Assembly (NCBI RefSeq): GCF_021043375.1
Contig: NZ_JAJNDV010000006.1
Location: forward strand, 221,516-285,515
Reading direction: 5' to 3'
Length of the DNA stretch: 64,000 nucleotides
From: Sphingomonas sp. IC-56
Lineage (GTDB): Bacteria; Pseudomonadota; Alphaproteobacteria; Sphingomonadales; Sphingomonadaceae
In this document: positions 45,851 through 55,332 of the stretch, in pieces
Layout: each line of letters starts with the position of its first letter
Position numbering within the stretch: the stretch's first letter is position 1
Notes under the pieces: generated by a model
Seen by the model: only the letters and a program-made list of their open reading frames with translations
Databases searched by the model: none
What the model was told of the DNA's origin: nothing
Program-made: the position numbers and the translations under genes

Positions 45851-46654
45851 ATGTACGATCCAGATACTATCGTCGTTCACTACAACTCGAAGATGCGTGA
45901 TTTTCTGCGCTCGAAGAACATTTCTCTAGCCCACCACAATAAGCTGGATGGGGTGATCATTATGGGCCAAGAGTTGCGCCTGGTCTCTTCTATCCTAGCC
46001 GAACCGTTCGCGACCTTCGAAGGTGGCACCTTCTGGAACTCAGGCGCCTTCTCCTACTCACGATCACAGCTTCCGCAGGAGACGTCCGTGGCTCGCTACT
46101 GCAGCATTGCTTGGTCTTGCGCGGTGCTTGGCATAGATCATCCCGTTGATTTTATCAGCACCCACGTCTTCACATTCCGGCACTATTTCGAGTCGAACAT
46201 CCGCGACCACTTTGGCCGAGCGCCGGAGCACGCGCCCTTCCAGTCGCACCGCGGGCCCGTGATCATCGGCAACGACGTGTGGATCGGGCAAAACGTGCTC
46301 ATCCAGCAGGGGGTCACGATCGGCGACGGTGCAGTCGTCGCCGCCGGCGCGGTCGTTACAAAGGATGTGCCGCCCTTCGCCATCGTTGGTGGGACGCCGG
46401 CCCGGCTCATACGCTACCGCTTCCCGGAGCCGCTGATCGAGCGCATCCAGCGAGTCGCATGGTGGCAATATCATGTGGCAGATTTCGATGGCCTGGACGT
46501 TACTCAGCCGGAACGGTTCCTCGACGGCATCGAGGAGAGAGTGGCGGCCGGACGGCTTGCACCTTATCGTCCAGAGCGGTTCGACATCTCAGCGATTTTT
46601 GCAAGCTTGGCGACACCCGTCACCGAGGGCAACATGCGGCTGATCTCCCAGTGA
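45851..46654 (+). CDS. Hexapeptide-repeat acyltransferase (XAT/CatB-like)
   Basis: Left-handed beta-helix acetyltransferase. Hexapeptide core: [40 protein letters not shown] and [15 protein letters not shown], the signature end of xenobiotic/CatB-type transferases. The His of [13 protein letters not shown] is the likely catalytic site region. An N-terminal ~70-residue extension precedes the helix. 267 aa. It begins 9 bp after the NeuB fusion and ends in a GTGA overlap with the cytidylyltransferase. In context it would O- or N-acetylate the nonulosonic acid or its precursor. Confidence 0.88.
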   Translation: MYDPDTIVVHYNSKMRDFLRSKNISLAHHNKLDGVIIMGQELRLVSSILAEPFATFEGGTFWNSGAFSYSRSQLPQETSVARYCSIAWSCAVLGIDHPVDFISTHVFTFRHYFESNIRDHFGRAPEHAPFQSHRGPVIIGNDVWIGQNVLIQQGVTIGDGAVVAAGAVVTKDVPPFAIVGGTPARLIRYRFPEPLIERIQRVAWWQYHVADFDGLDVTQPERFLDGIEERVAAGRLAPYRPERFDISAIFASLATPVTEGNMRLISQ

Positions 46655-47385
46655 ACATCGTGGCCTTGATGATCGGGCGCGGCGGCAGCTCGCTGAAGGA
46701 CAAGAACATCTTGCCGGTGCTTGGCGTTCCGCTGCTCCACTGGACGGCAGCGGCAGCCCGCCACAGTCGTCACGTAGACCGCTTCTACATCAGCAGCGAT
46801 TGTCAGCGAATCCTGCAAACGGCTCGGGAAGCGGGATATCGGCCGATCGAACGTCCCGCGGAGCTCGCAAGCGCGACGGCGCAAAGCAGCGATGCCGTCC
46901 GGCACGCTTTCGAGATTATGGAGCGAGACGGGCCAATCGATGTGCTGGTAGTTCAGCACGCGAATGTAGGTACCGTCAGCACGGCGCAGATCGATGCTTG
47001 TATCGATCTGCTGCTCGCTAATCCGGAAGCCACCTCAGTGGTGCCTGCGCATCAACATCCGGAATATCATCCAATGCGCGCGAAGCGCCTGCGAAGCGAC
47101 GGCTCGCTGGAGCCATTCGTCGCAGAAGGCGGCGTTTCCGCAAATCGGCAGGATCTGCCGACCTGTTATTTCTTTGATCATTCGTTTTGGGTGCTGCGCG
47201 GGCGCGACGCGGTATTCGATCCTCTTGGGCAGCAACCCTGGCCGTGCATGGGATCCCGGATCCTCCCCTTCGAGACGAGTGGTTGCCGCGACGTCCATGA
47301 CTTGGCCGACCTCGAGACTACGGCTCAGTGGATTACCGAGCATAGCATTCCCATTCCTGATTTCGGCGCCGACAAAATACGATGA
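46651..47385 (+). CDS. NeuA-like acylneuraminate cytidylyltransferase
   Basis: Activates a nonulosonic acid with CTP to CMP-NulO. GTG at 46651 overlaps the previous stop and gives 244 aa with the family N-terminus directly: [20 protein letters not shown] (R-G-G-S and K-N nucleotide motif), [26 protein letters not shown] and [20 protein letters not shown]. The segment usually reading Q-P-T-S-P-L-R is QHANVGTVS here, an atypical active-site loop that suggests a divergent sugar. C-terminal [15 protein letters not shown] matches the family's D-x-x-D-x-x-x-A end. Last gene of the cassette; a tRNA terminator region follows about 250 bp later. Confidence 0.88.
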   Translation: MNIVALMIGRGGSSLKDKNILPVLGVPLLHWTAAAARHSRHVDRFYISSDCQRILQTAREAGYRPIERPAELASATAQSSDAVRHAFEIMERDGPIDVLVVQHANVGTVSTAQIDACIDLLLANPEATSVVPAHQHPEYHPMRAKRLRSDGSLEPFVAEGGVSANRQDLPTCYFFDHSFWVLRGRDAVFDPLGQQPWPCMGSRILPFETSGCRDVHDLADLETTAQWITEHSIPIPDFGADKIR

Positions 47386-47563
47386 GGTTCGGCCTGCCAG
47401 GCGTTTGCGAGAAGCGGCCTTCCAGCCCCAGCAGTTAATCACGCCGCGGCTTGGAACGCGTGGCCGTCTAGGGAGCAATCGGTGGGTGCCTCCCTCCCTC
47501 TGATCGTGAGCCCCACACCGCTTATTTCTTCTTGGGCGCACAGCTGCCACCTTGCGAACGACT

Positions 47564-47689
47564 ACGCAGGATTACGCGCCCTCTTGCTTCGGGAGTGCTT
47601 ACATCCCGTTCTGCCGCGACAGCGCCGAACGCCAAAAAGCCCGCTAAGTCTTGTGACTTGCGGGCTTTTGGTTGCGGGGACAGGATTTG
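47564..47689. repeat. Left copy of the island-flanking direct repeat
   Basis: 126 bp repeated at 63871-64000 with a 4-bp insertion (TGTT) and a handful of substitutions. Contains a terminator hairpin and the 3' end of a tRNA gene on the minus strand. The window ends inside the right copy, so the repeat may be longer. Confidence 0.9.
47634..47669 (-). terminator. Rho-independent terminator downstream of the tRNA
   Basis: GCCCGCTAAGTC and GACTTGCGGGC pair with one bulged base and a TTGT loop, flanked by A5 and T4 runs, so it terminates in both directions. On the minus strand it directly follows the CCA end of the tRNA fragment. The same hairpin is at 63941-63978. Confidence 0.85.
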
Positions 47690-47713
47690 AACCTGTGACC
47701 TTCAGGTTATGAG
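47669..47713 (-). pseudogene. 3' fragment of initiator-type tRNA-Met (displaced att half)
   Basis: Read on the minus strand: anticodon loop CTCATAA (anticodon CAT), anticodon arm CCTGA, variable AGGTC, T arm ACAGG-TTCAAAT-CCTGT, acceptor strand CCCCGCA, discriminator A and encoded CCA. The 5' side does not follow: the bases before the loop cannot pair with the CCTGA arm. The acceptor end CCCCGCAACCA fits alphaproteobacterial tRNA-fMet. This is what integration into a tRNA 3' end leaves behind. Confidence 0.8.
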
Positions 47714-47901
47714 TGCTGCGGCAAGCTGTACGCAAGACTACGCTGCGCTTCTTTGTTCTTCGCGTTTTCAGTGACTTAGGTTGACTACCCTGCCCTTCAG
47801 GCCTGACTGTTCCGCAGCATTTCGCTGCGACGCGCGCCCTCTTGCTTCCGCCATGCTGCCGGAACTGCGGAGTTCGCGATCAACGGTAGCAGGAGCATCA
47901 G

Positions 47902-49056
47902 GTGGCGAAACTCACGAAGCGAGTGGTCGAGAGTGCGGAGGTTCGCGCTCAGGAGTACATGATCTGGGACGGTGATATCGCGGGCTTCGGCGTGCGGCTC
48001 CTCCCCTCCGGGCGTCGCAGCTATTTGGTCCAGTATCGGGTCGGCACCCGCTCCCGCAGACTGACCCTAGGTGCACACGGGGTGCTTACTCCCGACCAAG
48101 CCTGATCGATGGCCATTCAGGCACTGGCTGATGTCTGCTCTGGGGGTGATCCCGCACAAGAGCGGCAGGACCGACGTGAGGCTGTCACGGTGCGAGAGCT
48201 GTCGGAACGCCTTGATCGCGAGCACATCTCCATCCGCGTGAAGGAAAGTACGGCCAAGGAGTACCGGCGGAACCTCAAGCGCTTCATCCTCCCTGCCCTT
48301 GGCCGCTTGCGAGTGACGGAGGTCAGCCGGGCAGATATCGCCAAGTTCCACCATGATTTGCGGCACATCCCGTACCAAGCGAACCGGAACCTGGAGATCG
48401 TCTCCAAGATGTTCAGCCTCGCCGAGATGTGGGGTTTGCGTCCGGACGGCTCGAACCCCCGCAAGCACATCCGCAAGTATCTCGAGGAGAAGCGGGAACG
48501 CTTCCTGAGCGCGGCTGAGCTAAAGCGCCTCGGGGAAGTCCTCAACGAGATGGAAGCAGAACGGGTCGAGCATGCATCCGCCATCGCAGCAGTGCGGCTG
48601 CTGATTCGGACCGGTTGCAGACTCAACGAGATCATGAAGCTAAAGTGGGAGCATGTGGATCTCGGAGACTCGGCCCTTCGCCTCCCAGACTCCAAAACCG
48701 GTGCTAAGGTCTTGCACCTCGGCCAAGCCGCGGTGGATTTCCTTGCCTCCCTTGAGCGTCAGCCGTTCAACCCGCACGTGATTGCAGGCACCCTGCGCGG
48801 CAAGCCGCTGTCCGATCTTCAACCGTTCTGGCAGCGGGTGCGCGCCCGTGCTGGTCTGAAGGACGTACGCATCCACGATCTGCGGCAAACCTTCGCATCG
48901 GTAGCCGTCGCCTCAGGCCACGGGCTGCCGATGATCGGCAAGCTACTTGGTCACACGCAGGTGCAGACCACTGCCCGCTATGCTCACGTAGCGGGAGATC
49001 CTGTGCGAGCGGCTGCTAATAATGTCGCCTCGGAGTTGGCCGCTCGCTTGGCCTGA
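47902..49056 (+). pseudogene. Tyrosine integrase (DUF4102/P4-type) interrupted by one in-frame stop
   Basis: GTG at 47902 follows AGGAG. Codons 1-67 encode the DUF4102 arm-binding domain (MAKLTKRVVESAEVRAQEY, DGDIAGFGVRLLPSGRRSY). TGA at 48103-48105 interrupts the frame, which then continues in the same frame from TCG ATG GCC (48109) with a core-binding domain and the catalytic domain. Arg (TGCRLNEIMKLKWEHVDL), HDLR, LLGH and Tyr (TTARYAHV) are all intact. Replacing TGA by CGA would restore a normal 384-residue integrase. Either it is inactivated, re-initiates at ATG 48109 without the arm domain, or is a sequencing error. Confidence 0.85.
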
Positions 49057-49287
49057 ATGGCAGGTATGCGCCCAATCCCGGTCATTAAGGCTTTCGCAGT
49101 CTGCCCCCTCAAAGCGGACGTTCGTTCATATGGCCGTTCAAAGCCGATTTGGTGGGAGACGGAAGGCTGCTCTGGGATGTGGAATCCCGTTTCTGCCGTT
49201 CGTGCACCCACCCATTGGTAATCGCTGTGCGTAGCTGCCGAAACGGGGATCCGTCTGTTCTCCAGAACAAACACAGACCAGCTAGGC
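49057..49287. other. Gap with a degenerate island repeat
   Basis: 231 bp between the integrase and the convergent kinase gene. It contains a GCCCAATCCC / AAAGCGGACGTTCG unit at about 49068-49125 related to the intergenic repeats further right. No gene seen. Confidence 0.45.
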
Positions 49288-52200
49288 CTAGGTTCCGGCC
49301 GTCAGCGTAGCGATGCTCGCGGCGAGGTCGTCCCGGCGGTAGGGCTTGGTGAGCCTTGGCAGGTCGGGTGCGAGGCCTTGCACCTCGGCGTACCCGGAGA
49401 CGATTAGCACCGGCTTGTCCGGCTCGCGGGCGCGCACCTCGCGCGCGAGCTCGGCGCCCGTCATGCCGGCCATCAGGTGATCCGTCACCAGCAGATCGAA
49501 GCGCAGTCCACCATCGACAAGGCGCAGCGCCTCCTCGGCCGAGGCCGCCTCGACGACGGCATAGCCCATGTCAGCGAGCATGTCGGCAGTGCTCGCCCGC
49601 ACCAGCTCCTCGTCGTCTACCAGGAGCACAGCGCCCACCGCCCGCACGTCGTTCCCCGCCGATCGCTCCACGCTGTGCGGGGCCTCCCGGCTCGCCGGCA
49701 GCCAGAGTTCGACGTTCGTGCCGACGCCCGGCCTGCTCTGCACGGTGAGCGCGCCCCCGAGCTGGGCGGCGAGCCCGTGCGCCATGCTGAGACCAAGGCC
49801 CGTGCCCTTGCCGACCCCTTTGGTCGAGTAGAAGGGTTCGATGCAACGGGCGAGCGTCGCCTCATCCATCCCGGCTCCGGTGTCGGCAACCGACACGCGC
49901 ACATAGTCCCCCGGCGCAAGCTGCGCTCGGCGCCCGCTGTCGACCGTCTCGGCTGCAGCGGCGAGCGTCAGGCGCCCACCGTCCGGCATGGCATCCCTTG
50001 AGTTCACGGCAAGGTTCAGGAGCGCCATCTCAAGCTGGTTAGCGTCGGCTTTCGCCGGGGGCAGCTCGGGCGAGAGGTTCAGCTCGAGCTGCACGCGCGG
50101 CCCTGACGTGCTCGCCACAAGATCGGCCATGCCCTCGACGAGCTTGTGCACATCGACTGACGTCACCTGCAATGGCTGGCGGCGAGCGAACGCCAGCAGG
50201 CGTTGCACGAGCACCCTGGCCCGCTCGGCCGATTGCAGCGCGCCGTCGATCATGCGCTGCTCACGTTCGCCACCGACGCCTCGACGCTTCAAAAGGTCGA
50301 GGCTGCCCATGATGGGGGTCAGCAGATTGTTTACATCGTGCGCCACGCCGCCGGTGAGCTGGCCCATCGCCTCCATCTTCTGCGATTGGCGCAGCGCCTC
50401 TTGCGCCGCGGTCAGCTCGGCTGCGCGTTCTATCTCAAAGGTGATGTCGCGGCCTACAGCGTTGACCAGCCCTTCTGCAGACCGCGTGGACCATGAAATC
50501 CAACGGTAGCTGCCGTCACGATGGCGGTAGCGATTGTCGAACCTTGCGTGCCCGATCCCTTCTGAAAGTTCGCGAGCCCCTGTGGCCGTATGGGCCGCGT
50601 CGTCGGGGTGGATGAGGTCGAAGAGGTTCGAACCGACAAGCTCCTTCTCGGTCCAGCCGAGGACTTCCTTCCATGCGGGATTGACCGCGGTCATCACGCC
50701 TTCGAACGTGCAGCGGAGCATGATGTCGCGGGAAAGCTGCCAAAGCTCGTTGCGGTCCGCCGTGCGCTCGGCCACCTGCTGCTCGAGCGAGGCCGCCAGG
50801 GCACTGAGATCGTCCTCGGCCCTTCGGCGCTCGACCGCCGAGCGCGTCCGGTCTGCCGCATCGCGTATGAACGCGAGGTCCTCCGCCGACCAATTCCGAG
50901 GCGCCGTGTTGAGGACGAAGAACACGGCGACAAACTGGCCTCGTTCCATGACCGGGATGTTGACGAAGGCCCGCCCGCCCCTTCGAGAGCGGCGACGGTG
51001 CCGACGGTTCGCGGGTCCAATCGAACATCTGGAATGACGACGTCGCGACCGAGGTGCAGATCGGGGCTGTAGCGCCCAAAATCCTGCATGCGGTAGCGGC
51101 CCGCTATGCCCGGAGTGCCTGGGGCGGACCAGGTTCGCTCGATAACGAAGCCGTCCATGTCGCCATCCATCGTGCAGTAGCCGGCGGCGGTGGCGCCCAC
51201 AGCACGTCCGACCACCTCAGATGCGATGAACGTCATTGCAGCAATTCCATCGGCCTCGCGGAGGCGATCATCGAGTTCCAGCAGTGCGTCGCGCTTAGCC
51301 TCAGCTTCCTTGCGGTCGTGGATATCGACGGAGACGCCGAACCAACGAGTGATCTCGCCTGAGTTCGTATCGCGATAGGGCTCTGCCCGTACAAGGAACC
51401 AACGCCACTCACCCGCCTGCGAGCGGATGCGGTGCTCTACCACGAACGTGGTACCAGCGCGACGTGCCTCTTCGAATGCGGCCATTGTCGCCACCGCATC
51501 GTCGGGATGCACATGCTTCGCCGCGACCTCACCCGCGGTTGTCGACTCGTAAGTAATTCCGGTGTAGTCACTCCATTGCTTGTTGAAGAACTCTGTTCGG
51601 CCGTCGACATCGGTGATCCAGACGATCTGAGGCACGGCGTCAGCCATAAGCCTAAAACGGGCTTCGCTTTCGCGAAGCGCCTGTTCCGCACGCTTCCTGG
51701 CCGTAATGTCCTGGAAAATGACTGCCACTTGTCGTGTTTGCGCCCAGTCTAGGCGGAATGCGGCGACCTCAAGGTGACGCCCCGCCGCCTCGAATTCGCG
51801 TTCGAAGCGCACCGTCTCGCCCGTTTCCAGCACGCGCCGGAACGTCGCCACCCAGTCATCGGCTTCCGCCGAACTGAGGACGTCGCGCGCGGTTCGTCCG
51901 ACGATGTAATCGATACCCGTATGGCGGGCGTAGGCTGGGTTCGCCTCCACGTGGACATAGTCTGACAGAGGACCGCCAGGCCCATCGATCAATTGAAGGA
52001 CGCAGAAGCCCTCATCCATCCGCTCAAAGAGGGTGCGGTAGCGTTCCTCCGATGCCGATAGACGCTCATGGGCCTGCCGCGCGGCATCTTCAGCGCGCAT
52101 GCGCTCGACTGCCGCCCAGGTGCGCTGCGCCACATCTTGTGTGAAGGCTACGTCCTCAGACCGCCAGCGCCGAGGTGCTGCGGCGTGGACGAACATTTCC

Positions 52201-53396
52201 GCCACAACGCGCCCGTCGACCAGGATCGGCACATCCACGAATGCAGCGATACCCATCGCGCCGAACGCCTCCGCTTTGGCAGCCGTGCGCGGATCGGTGC
52301 AGATATCATCGACGATGACCGCGTAGCCTCGGCGAAGATCATCGAAATAGGTGCCGAAGTCGGCAAAGCGATGAACGCCAGCAACTGTTGGCAGTCCTTC
52401 AATACTCCACTCGGAAACTACTGTGATCGTTTCAGCACTGGCATCCATGACGCCGTAGCCGACGCGACAGGCGCCAAGCGTCTGAGCAAGCATCTGCGCG
52501 GAAACTCTTGCCATCGCGTTTGCGTCAGGCGCACCGCGCAGCACATCATCGAGCGCCAGCAGTCCATCGCGTCTCCGTTCGGCGCGAACCCTCTCGGTGA
52601 CGTCATACCCCCCTACGAAGATGCCGATGACCCCGTCATCGTTGCGGATGGGCTCGTAAAGATGGTCGATATATATGTCCCCATCCTCTTGCTCCAGGCT
52701 GAGGGGAACACCGCGCGCAACGTAAGGCTCGCCGCTAGAGTACACCTGGTCGAGCAACTCGAAGATGCCCTGGCCGGCGAGGTCGGGAAATACCTCGCGC
52801 ACCGTGCGGCCGACGTACTCGCGATCGCCAGATATGGAGCGGTAGGCGTCGTTGACATAGTCGAACTGGTGTTCCGGCCCGCTCGGCACGGCGGCAAAAC
52901 CCGGCATCTGCTGCAGCATGGCGCGGTGGCGCTGGCGTTCGGCCTCTGCCGCGCGCTCGGCGGCAACCCGATCCGTCCGCTCCATGACAATGGCAAGTAC
53001 GCCAGCCATGGTCCCGTCCACGTCCCTCACGGCGGAGTAGTCCGCGTCGAGCAGGCGAAGCTCGGGTCCGGCTCCGCGATCCAATGCGATTTCTTGCTCG
53101 TGGAGTGAGAACATGCCCCCGGCACGGCAGGCGTCCATCGCTGCCTTGTTGCGGTCAACGAAGTCGGGAAACGCCTCGAACACGCTGGCACCGGCCGAGG
53201 CCGGATGAAGGTCGCCGACGATGCTTGCGTAGGCGTCGTTGTACAGCAGGTAACCCGCATCGCCCCAAAGCAGCGCCATCGGGACCGACGAGGCGAAGAT
53301 GGTCTTGGATTGTGTCGCACAGGTGAAGGAGGCGCTTAGCTCCTCGCCTTTGAACAGGTTAGCCCGCCCTTTTACTCTTTCATTCGGCCGTCGCAT
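49288..53396 (-). pseudogene. PAS/GAF hybrid histidine kinase split by a frameshift
   Basis: Reads as one gene of 4109 nt (one base short of 1370 codons). The first frame (53396 down) holds a PAS-like domain (SVPMALLWGDAGYLLYNDAY), a second PAS, a GAF, two PAS domains and part of a second GAF up to LDPRTVGTVAALEGAGG. It loses frame in the run GGGGCGGGCGGGCC at about 50970-50985. The next frame continues at once with AFVNIPVMERGQFVAVFFVL, a PAS, HisKA (GGVAHDVNNLLTPIMGSLDL), HATPase and receiver (LLVTDHLMAGMTG). Both halves are otherwise intact, so the shift is recent, a slippage site or a sequencing error. Same architecture as the kinase at 37928-42124. Confidence 0.88.
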
Positions 53397-53398
53397 CC

Positions 53399-54055
53399 TT
53401 ACGCGTTGCGTAGCGCCCCGATGACGAAGGTGATCAGAGGGCTACCCAACGTCAGCACCACGAGTGCCGCTACCCACGTGACCATGCCGCTGACGAAAGC
53501 GCACACGCCAATCGCGATCGAGATCCAACTCCGCCGCAAAATCGGACGCATGTCATCCGTCGTCAGGCCTGCGTCGAGCAGCTCCGGTGAGGCGACGATG
53601 CTGCGGATCAGCTGGCGGTTTAGGAGGCCCAGCACGATCAGCCATCCGGTGTAGAAGCCTATTCCAACCCGCAGTTGCACGTACTCGCTGATAACCGCTG
53701 CCGGAAACGGCATGAACGCCACCGCAAGCAACAACAGCAGGTTGACTGCCGTCAGCCGCTTATTGCTCGCACGTAGCAACCCCATGACTTCATGGTGCAC
53801 CAGCCAAAACCGGCCAAGCACGAGGAAACTTACCAGAAACCCGATATAGTTGGGTATTAGGCTTAACAGCGCCCGTCCAAGTTCCGGCCCACTCACCTGG
53901 TGCAAGTGCGGCAGCTTCACCTCGACGACCAGCAGCGTCATTGCGATCGCGAACACCGCATCAGAGAAAAAAGTTAGCCGTTCAAGCTGCTGCCGGTCGC
54001 GTTCCGAGCTGTGCGCGGCGTCCCTCATTGCGGCGAAATCCGTCCTGCCGTGCAC
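53399..54055 (-). CDS. TMEM175-family (DUF1211) potassium channel-like protein
   Basis: 218 aa, about six membrane helices. The family signature is in the first helix: RLTFFSDAVFAIAMTLLVVE (R-x-x-x-F-S-D-x-V-F-A-I). Further helices are LIPNYIGFLVSFLVLGRFWL, LLLLLAVAFMPFPAAVISEY, FYTGWLIVLGLL and two at the C-terminus. Bacterial TMEM175 proteins are tetrameric, weakly K+-selective channels. GTG at 54055 or ATG at 54028 may be the start. It ends 2 bp before the kinase start, so the channel and the soluble kinase form one transcription unit. Confidence 0.9.
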   Translation of the reverse strand: MHGRTDFAAMRDAAHSSERDRQQLERLTFFSDAVFAIAMTLLVVEVKLPHLHQVSGPELGRALLSLIPNYIGFLVSFLVLGRFWLVHHEVMGLLRASNKRLTAVNLLLLLAVAFMPFPAAVISEYVQLRVGIGFYTGWLIVLGLLNRQLIRSIVASPELLDAGLTTDDMRPILRRSWISIAIGVCAFVSGMVTWVAALVVLTLGSPLITFVIGALRNA

Positions 54056-54424
54056 CCTCGACGATCATAATCAACAATCAGCATATCCACCCCCCAGTAG
54101 TAATTGCGGCGGAGTTCGGCTTTCCACCTCCGCTGATCGTTCGACCTTAACCACCGCCCTCAAGCTCGTCATCGGATTTCAAGGTGAGATCCTCTGACTC
54201 CGAATTTGCTTGGGTGTATCAGCTCGCCACTAGCTATGTGCCGAAGCCGCCGTACAGCCCCTCACCTGCACCGAAGCATTCCCAGCTCTGGGGCCACAAG
54301 CTAGTGCAGCAAATCTGCTGCTGCGCCACACGATCATAATTTCAGCCTCCGCGGCACCGCACCGTTCCGGGGCACCGCAGCCCAGCGAGAGGTCGTCTTC
54401 CATCAGCCTGAGTGGGCTTCCTAA
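54056..54424. other. Upstream region of the channel-kinase unit, no gene seen
   Basis: 369 bp. Possible reading frames are short, lack ribosome sites and show no family pattern. It should contain the minus-strand promoter for the channel gene. Confidence 0.4.
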
Positions 54425-54562
54425 AGCTCTCCAGTGCTCCACCTGCACTGGCCTCCTGCTGCTCCGCTCCACCCCACACCCCTAAAGGGGTGGTGGTGGA
54501 GCAGAGCCAGGTGTTCCATTGCTCCGGTGTGCTCCGCTCCACCTCAACGTGGTGGAGCATCA
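54425..54562. repeat. Cluster of TGCTCCACC/GGTGGAGCA words (iteron-like)
   Basis: At least five direct or inverted copies or near copies of TGCTCCACC: 54429-54437, 54468-54480 (TGCTCCGCTCCAC), 54494-54502 inverted, 54528-54542 and 54551-54560 inverted. Two imperfect hairpins result, one around CACACCCCTAAAGGGGTG. It lies immediately downstream of the replication-gene remnant, where plasmid iterons or replication-control repeats often sit. Confidence 0.55.
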
Positions 54563-54911
54563 ACCGAGCGCCGGCTCGCCGGCGGTCACGAACTTGACGG
54601 TCTTGCGCCGGTCGTCCTTGCCCTCGATGATGCGGAGAGCGCCGTTGCCGATCCACTCACCAATGATCCGCCGAAGGCGTGCCTTACCCGGCTTCGTGGT
54701 TGGATCGACGTCGAGGATCTCTCCGACGAGGTGCCCCACCCCAATCAGGCGACTGGGAGCTTTCACGATAGGTGCCGCACGCAACTCTTTGCTGCACCCG
54801 GCGCAGGTGATCGACGCGCACGCCCTCAAATGCATCGGGCGGCTGCCAGCAGGTAACGACACCCATATTGTCGCCGGCTCCCTGCCCATTGCCCAGAGAG
54901 ACAGAAGCCAT
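54560..54911 (-). pseudogene. C-terminal remnant of a RepA/AAA-type replication helicase
   Basis: Two frames together give a helicase-type C-terminus. First: SVSLGNGQGAGDNMGVVTCW, QPPDAFEGVRVDHLRRVQQR and GTYRESSQSPDW. Then, after one extra G in TTGGGGTGGGG (about 54731-54742), VGHLVGEILDVDPTTKPGKA, RLRRIIGEWIGNGALRIIEG and KDDRRKTVKFVTAGE. This order matches the end of AAA/RepA-like ATPases common on sphingomonad plasmids and islands. The ATPase core is absent upstream, so it is a truncated, frameshifted relic. Assignment rests on pattern memory. Confidence 0.6.
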
Positions 54912-55287
54912 GCGATACTAGGGGGCAGGCGGCAGCGATGCGCTCATATGCATCGCGATCGACGCGGATGTGGAAGACGGTGCTTACCGCCATCCCTGAG
55001 CCGGTATTTGACGACCTCAATCGCGCCGAAGATAGATCGCAGCTGCGTTTCAATGCCATCGTAGAGCGGGTGAAGCGAGCCCACCCTGCCTGACGTCACC
55101 CTGGCCTTTCTATTGCGGCTAAACGTTGTTGGCGAGGAGCCGGAATTGCGGATAGCCTCAATGTGGCGAGGCGCCCGGCGCAGATCGAAACGAACGGCAG
55201 CTTTCGCCTCAAACTCGGTCATTCAACGGGCAGATTGAACAAAGCGTCGCGACTGGTATGATAAATTAAATCATGCGTCGGGAAGGA

Positions 55288-55327
55288 TGCATAGGCTCCT
55301 CCCTGCGAGCAGGGAGGAGCCTATGCA
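55288..55327. repeat. Perfect 19-bp palindrome with 2-bp loop
   Basis: TGCATAGGCTCCTCCCTGC, then GA, then its exact reverse complement. It lies six bases beyond the end of the TonB receptor gene (55333) on its transcribed side. A 19-bp G+C-rich stem would be a strong RNA hairpin, but no U-run follows on the minus strand. It could be a 3'-end stabiliser, a cruciform/protein site or a mobile-element scar. Confidence 0.85.
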
Positions 55328-55332
55328 CTTCC

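Noticed and set aside
42491..47385. Treating the nonulosonate cassette as part of the tRNA-linked island
   Set aside because: It lies outside the left tRNA fragment and its repeat; base composition and gene packing differ from the island. It may still be horizontally acquired on its own.
54471..54560. Integron attC-like hairpin reading of the GGTGGAGCA repeats
   Set aside because: Lacks the core sites of attC and no integron integrase is present; iteron-like repeats beside a rep remnant fit better.
54944..55222. 92-aa minus-strand frame upstream of the replication remnant (MTEFEAKAAVRFDLRRAP)
   Set aside because: No ribosome site and a basic, low-complexity C-terminus; might be a decayed plasmid gene but not supportable as a CDS.
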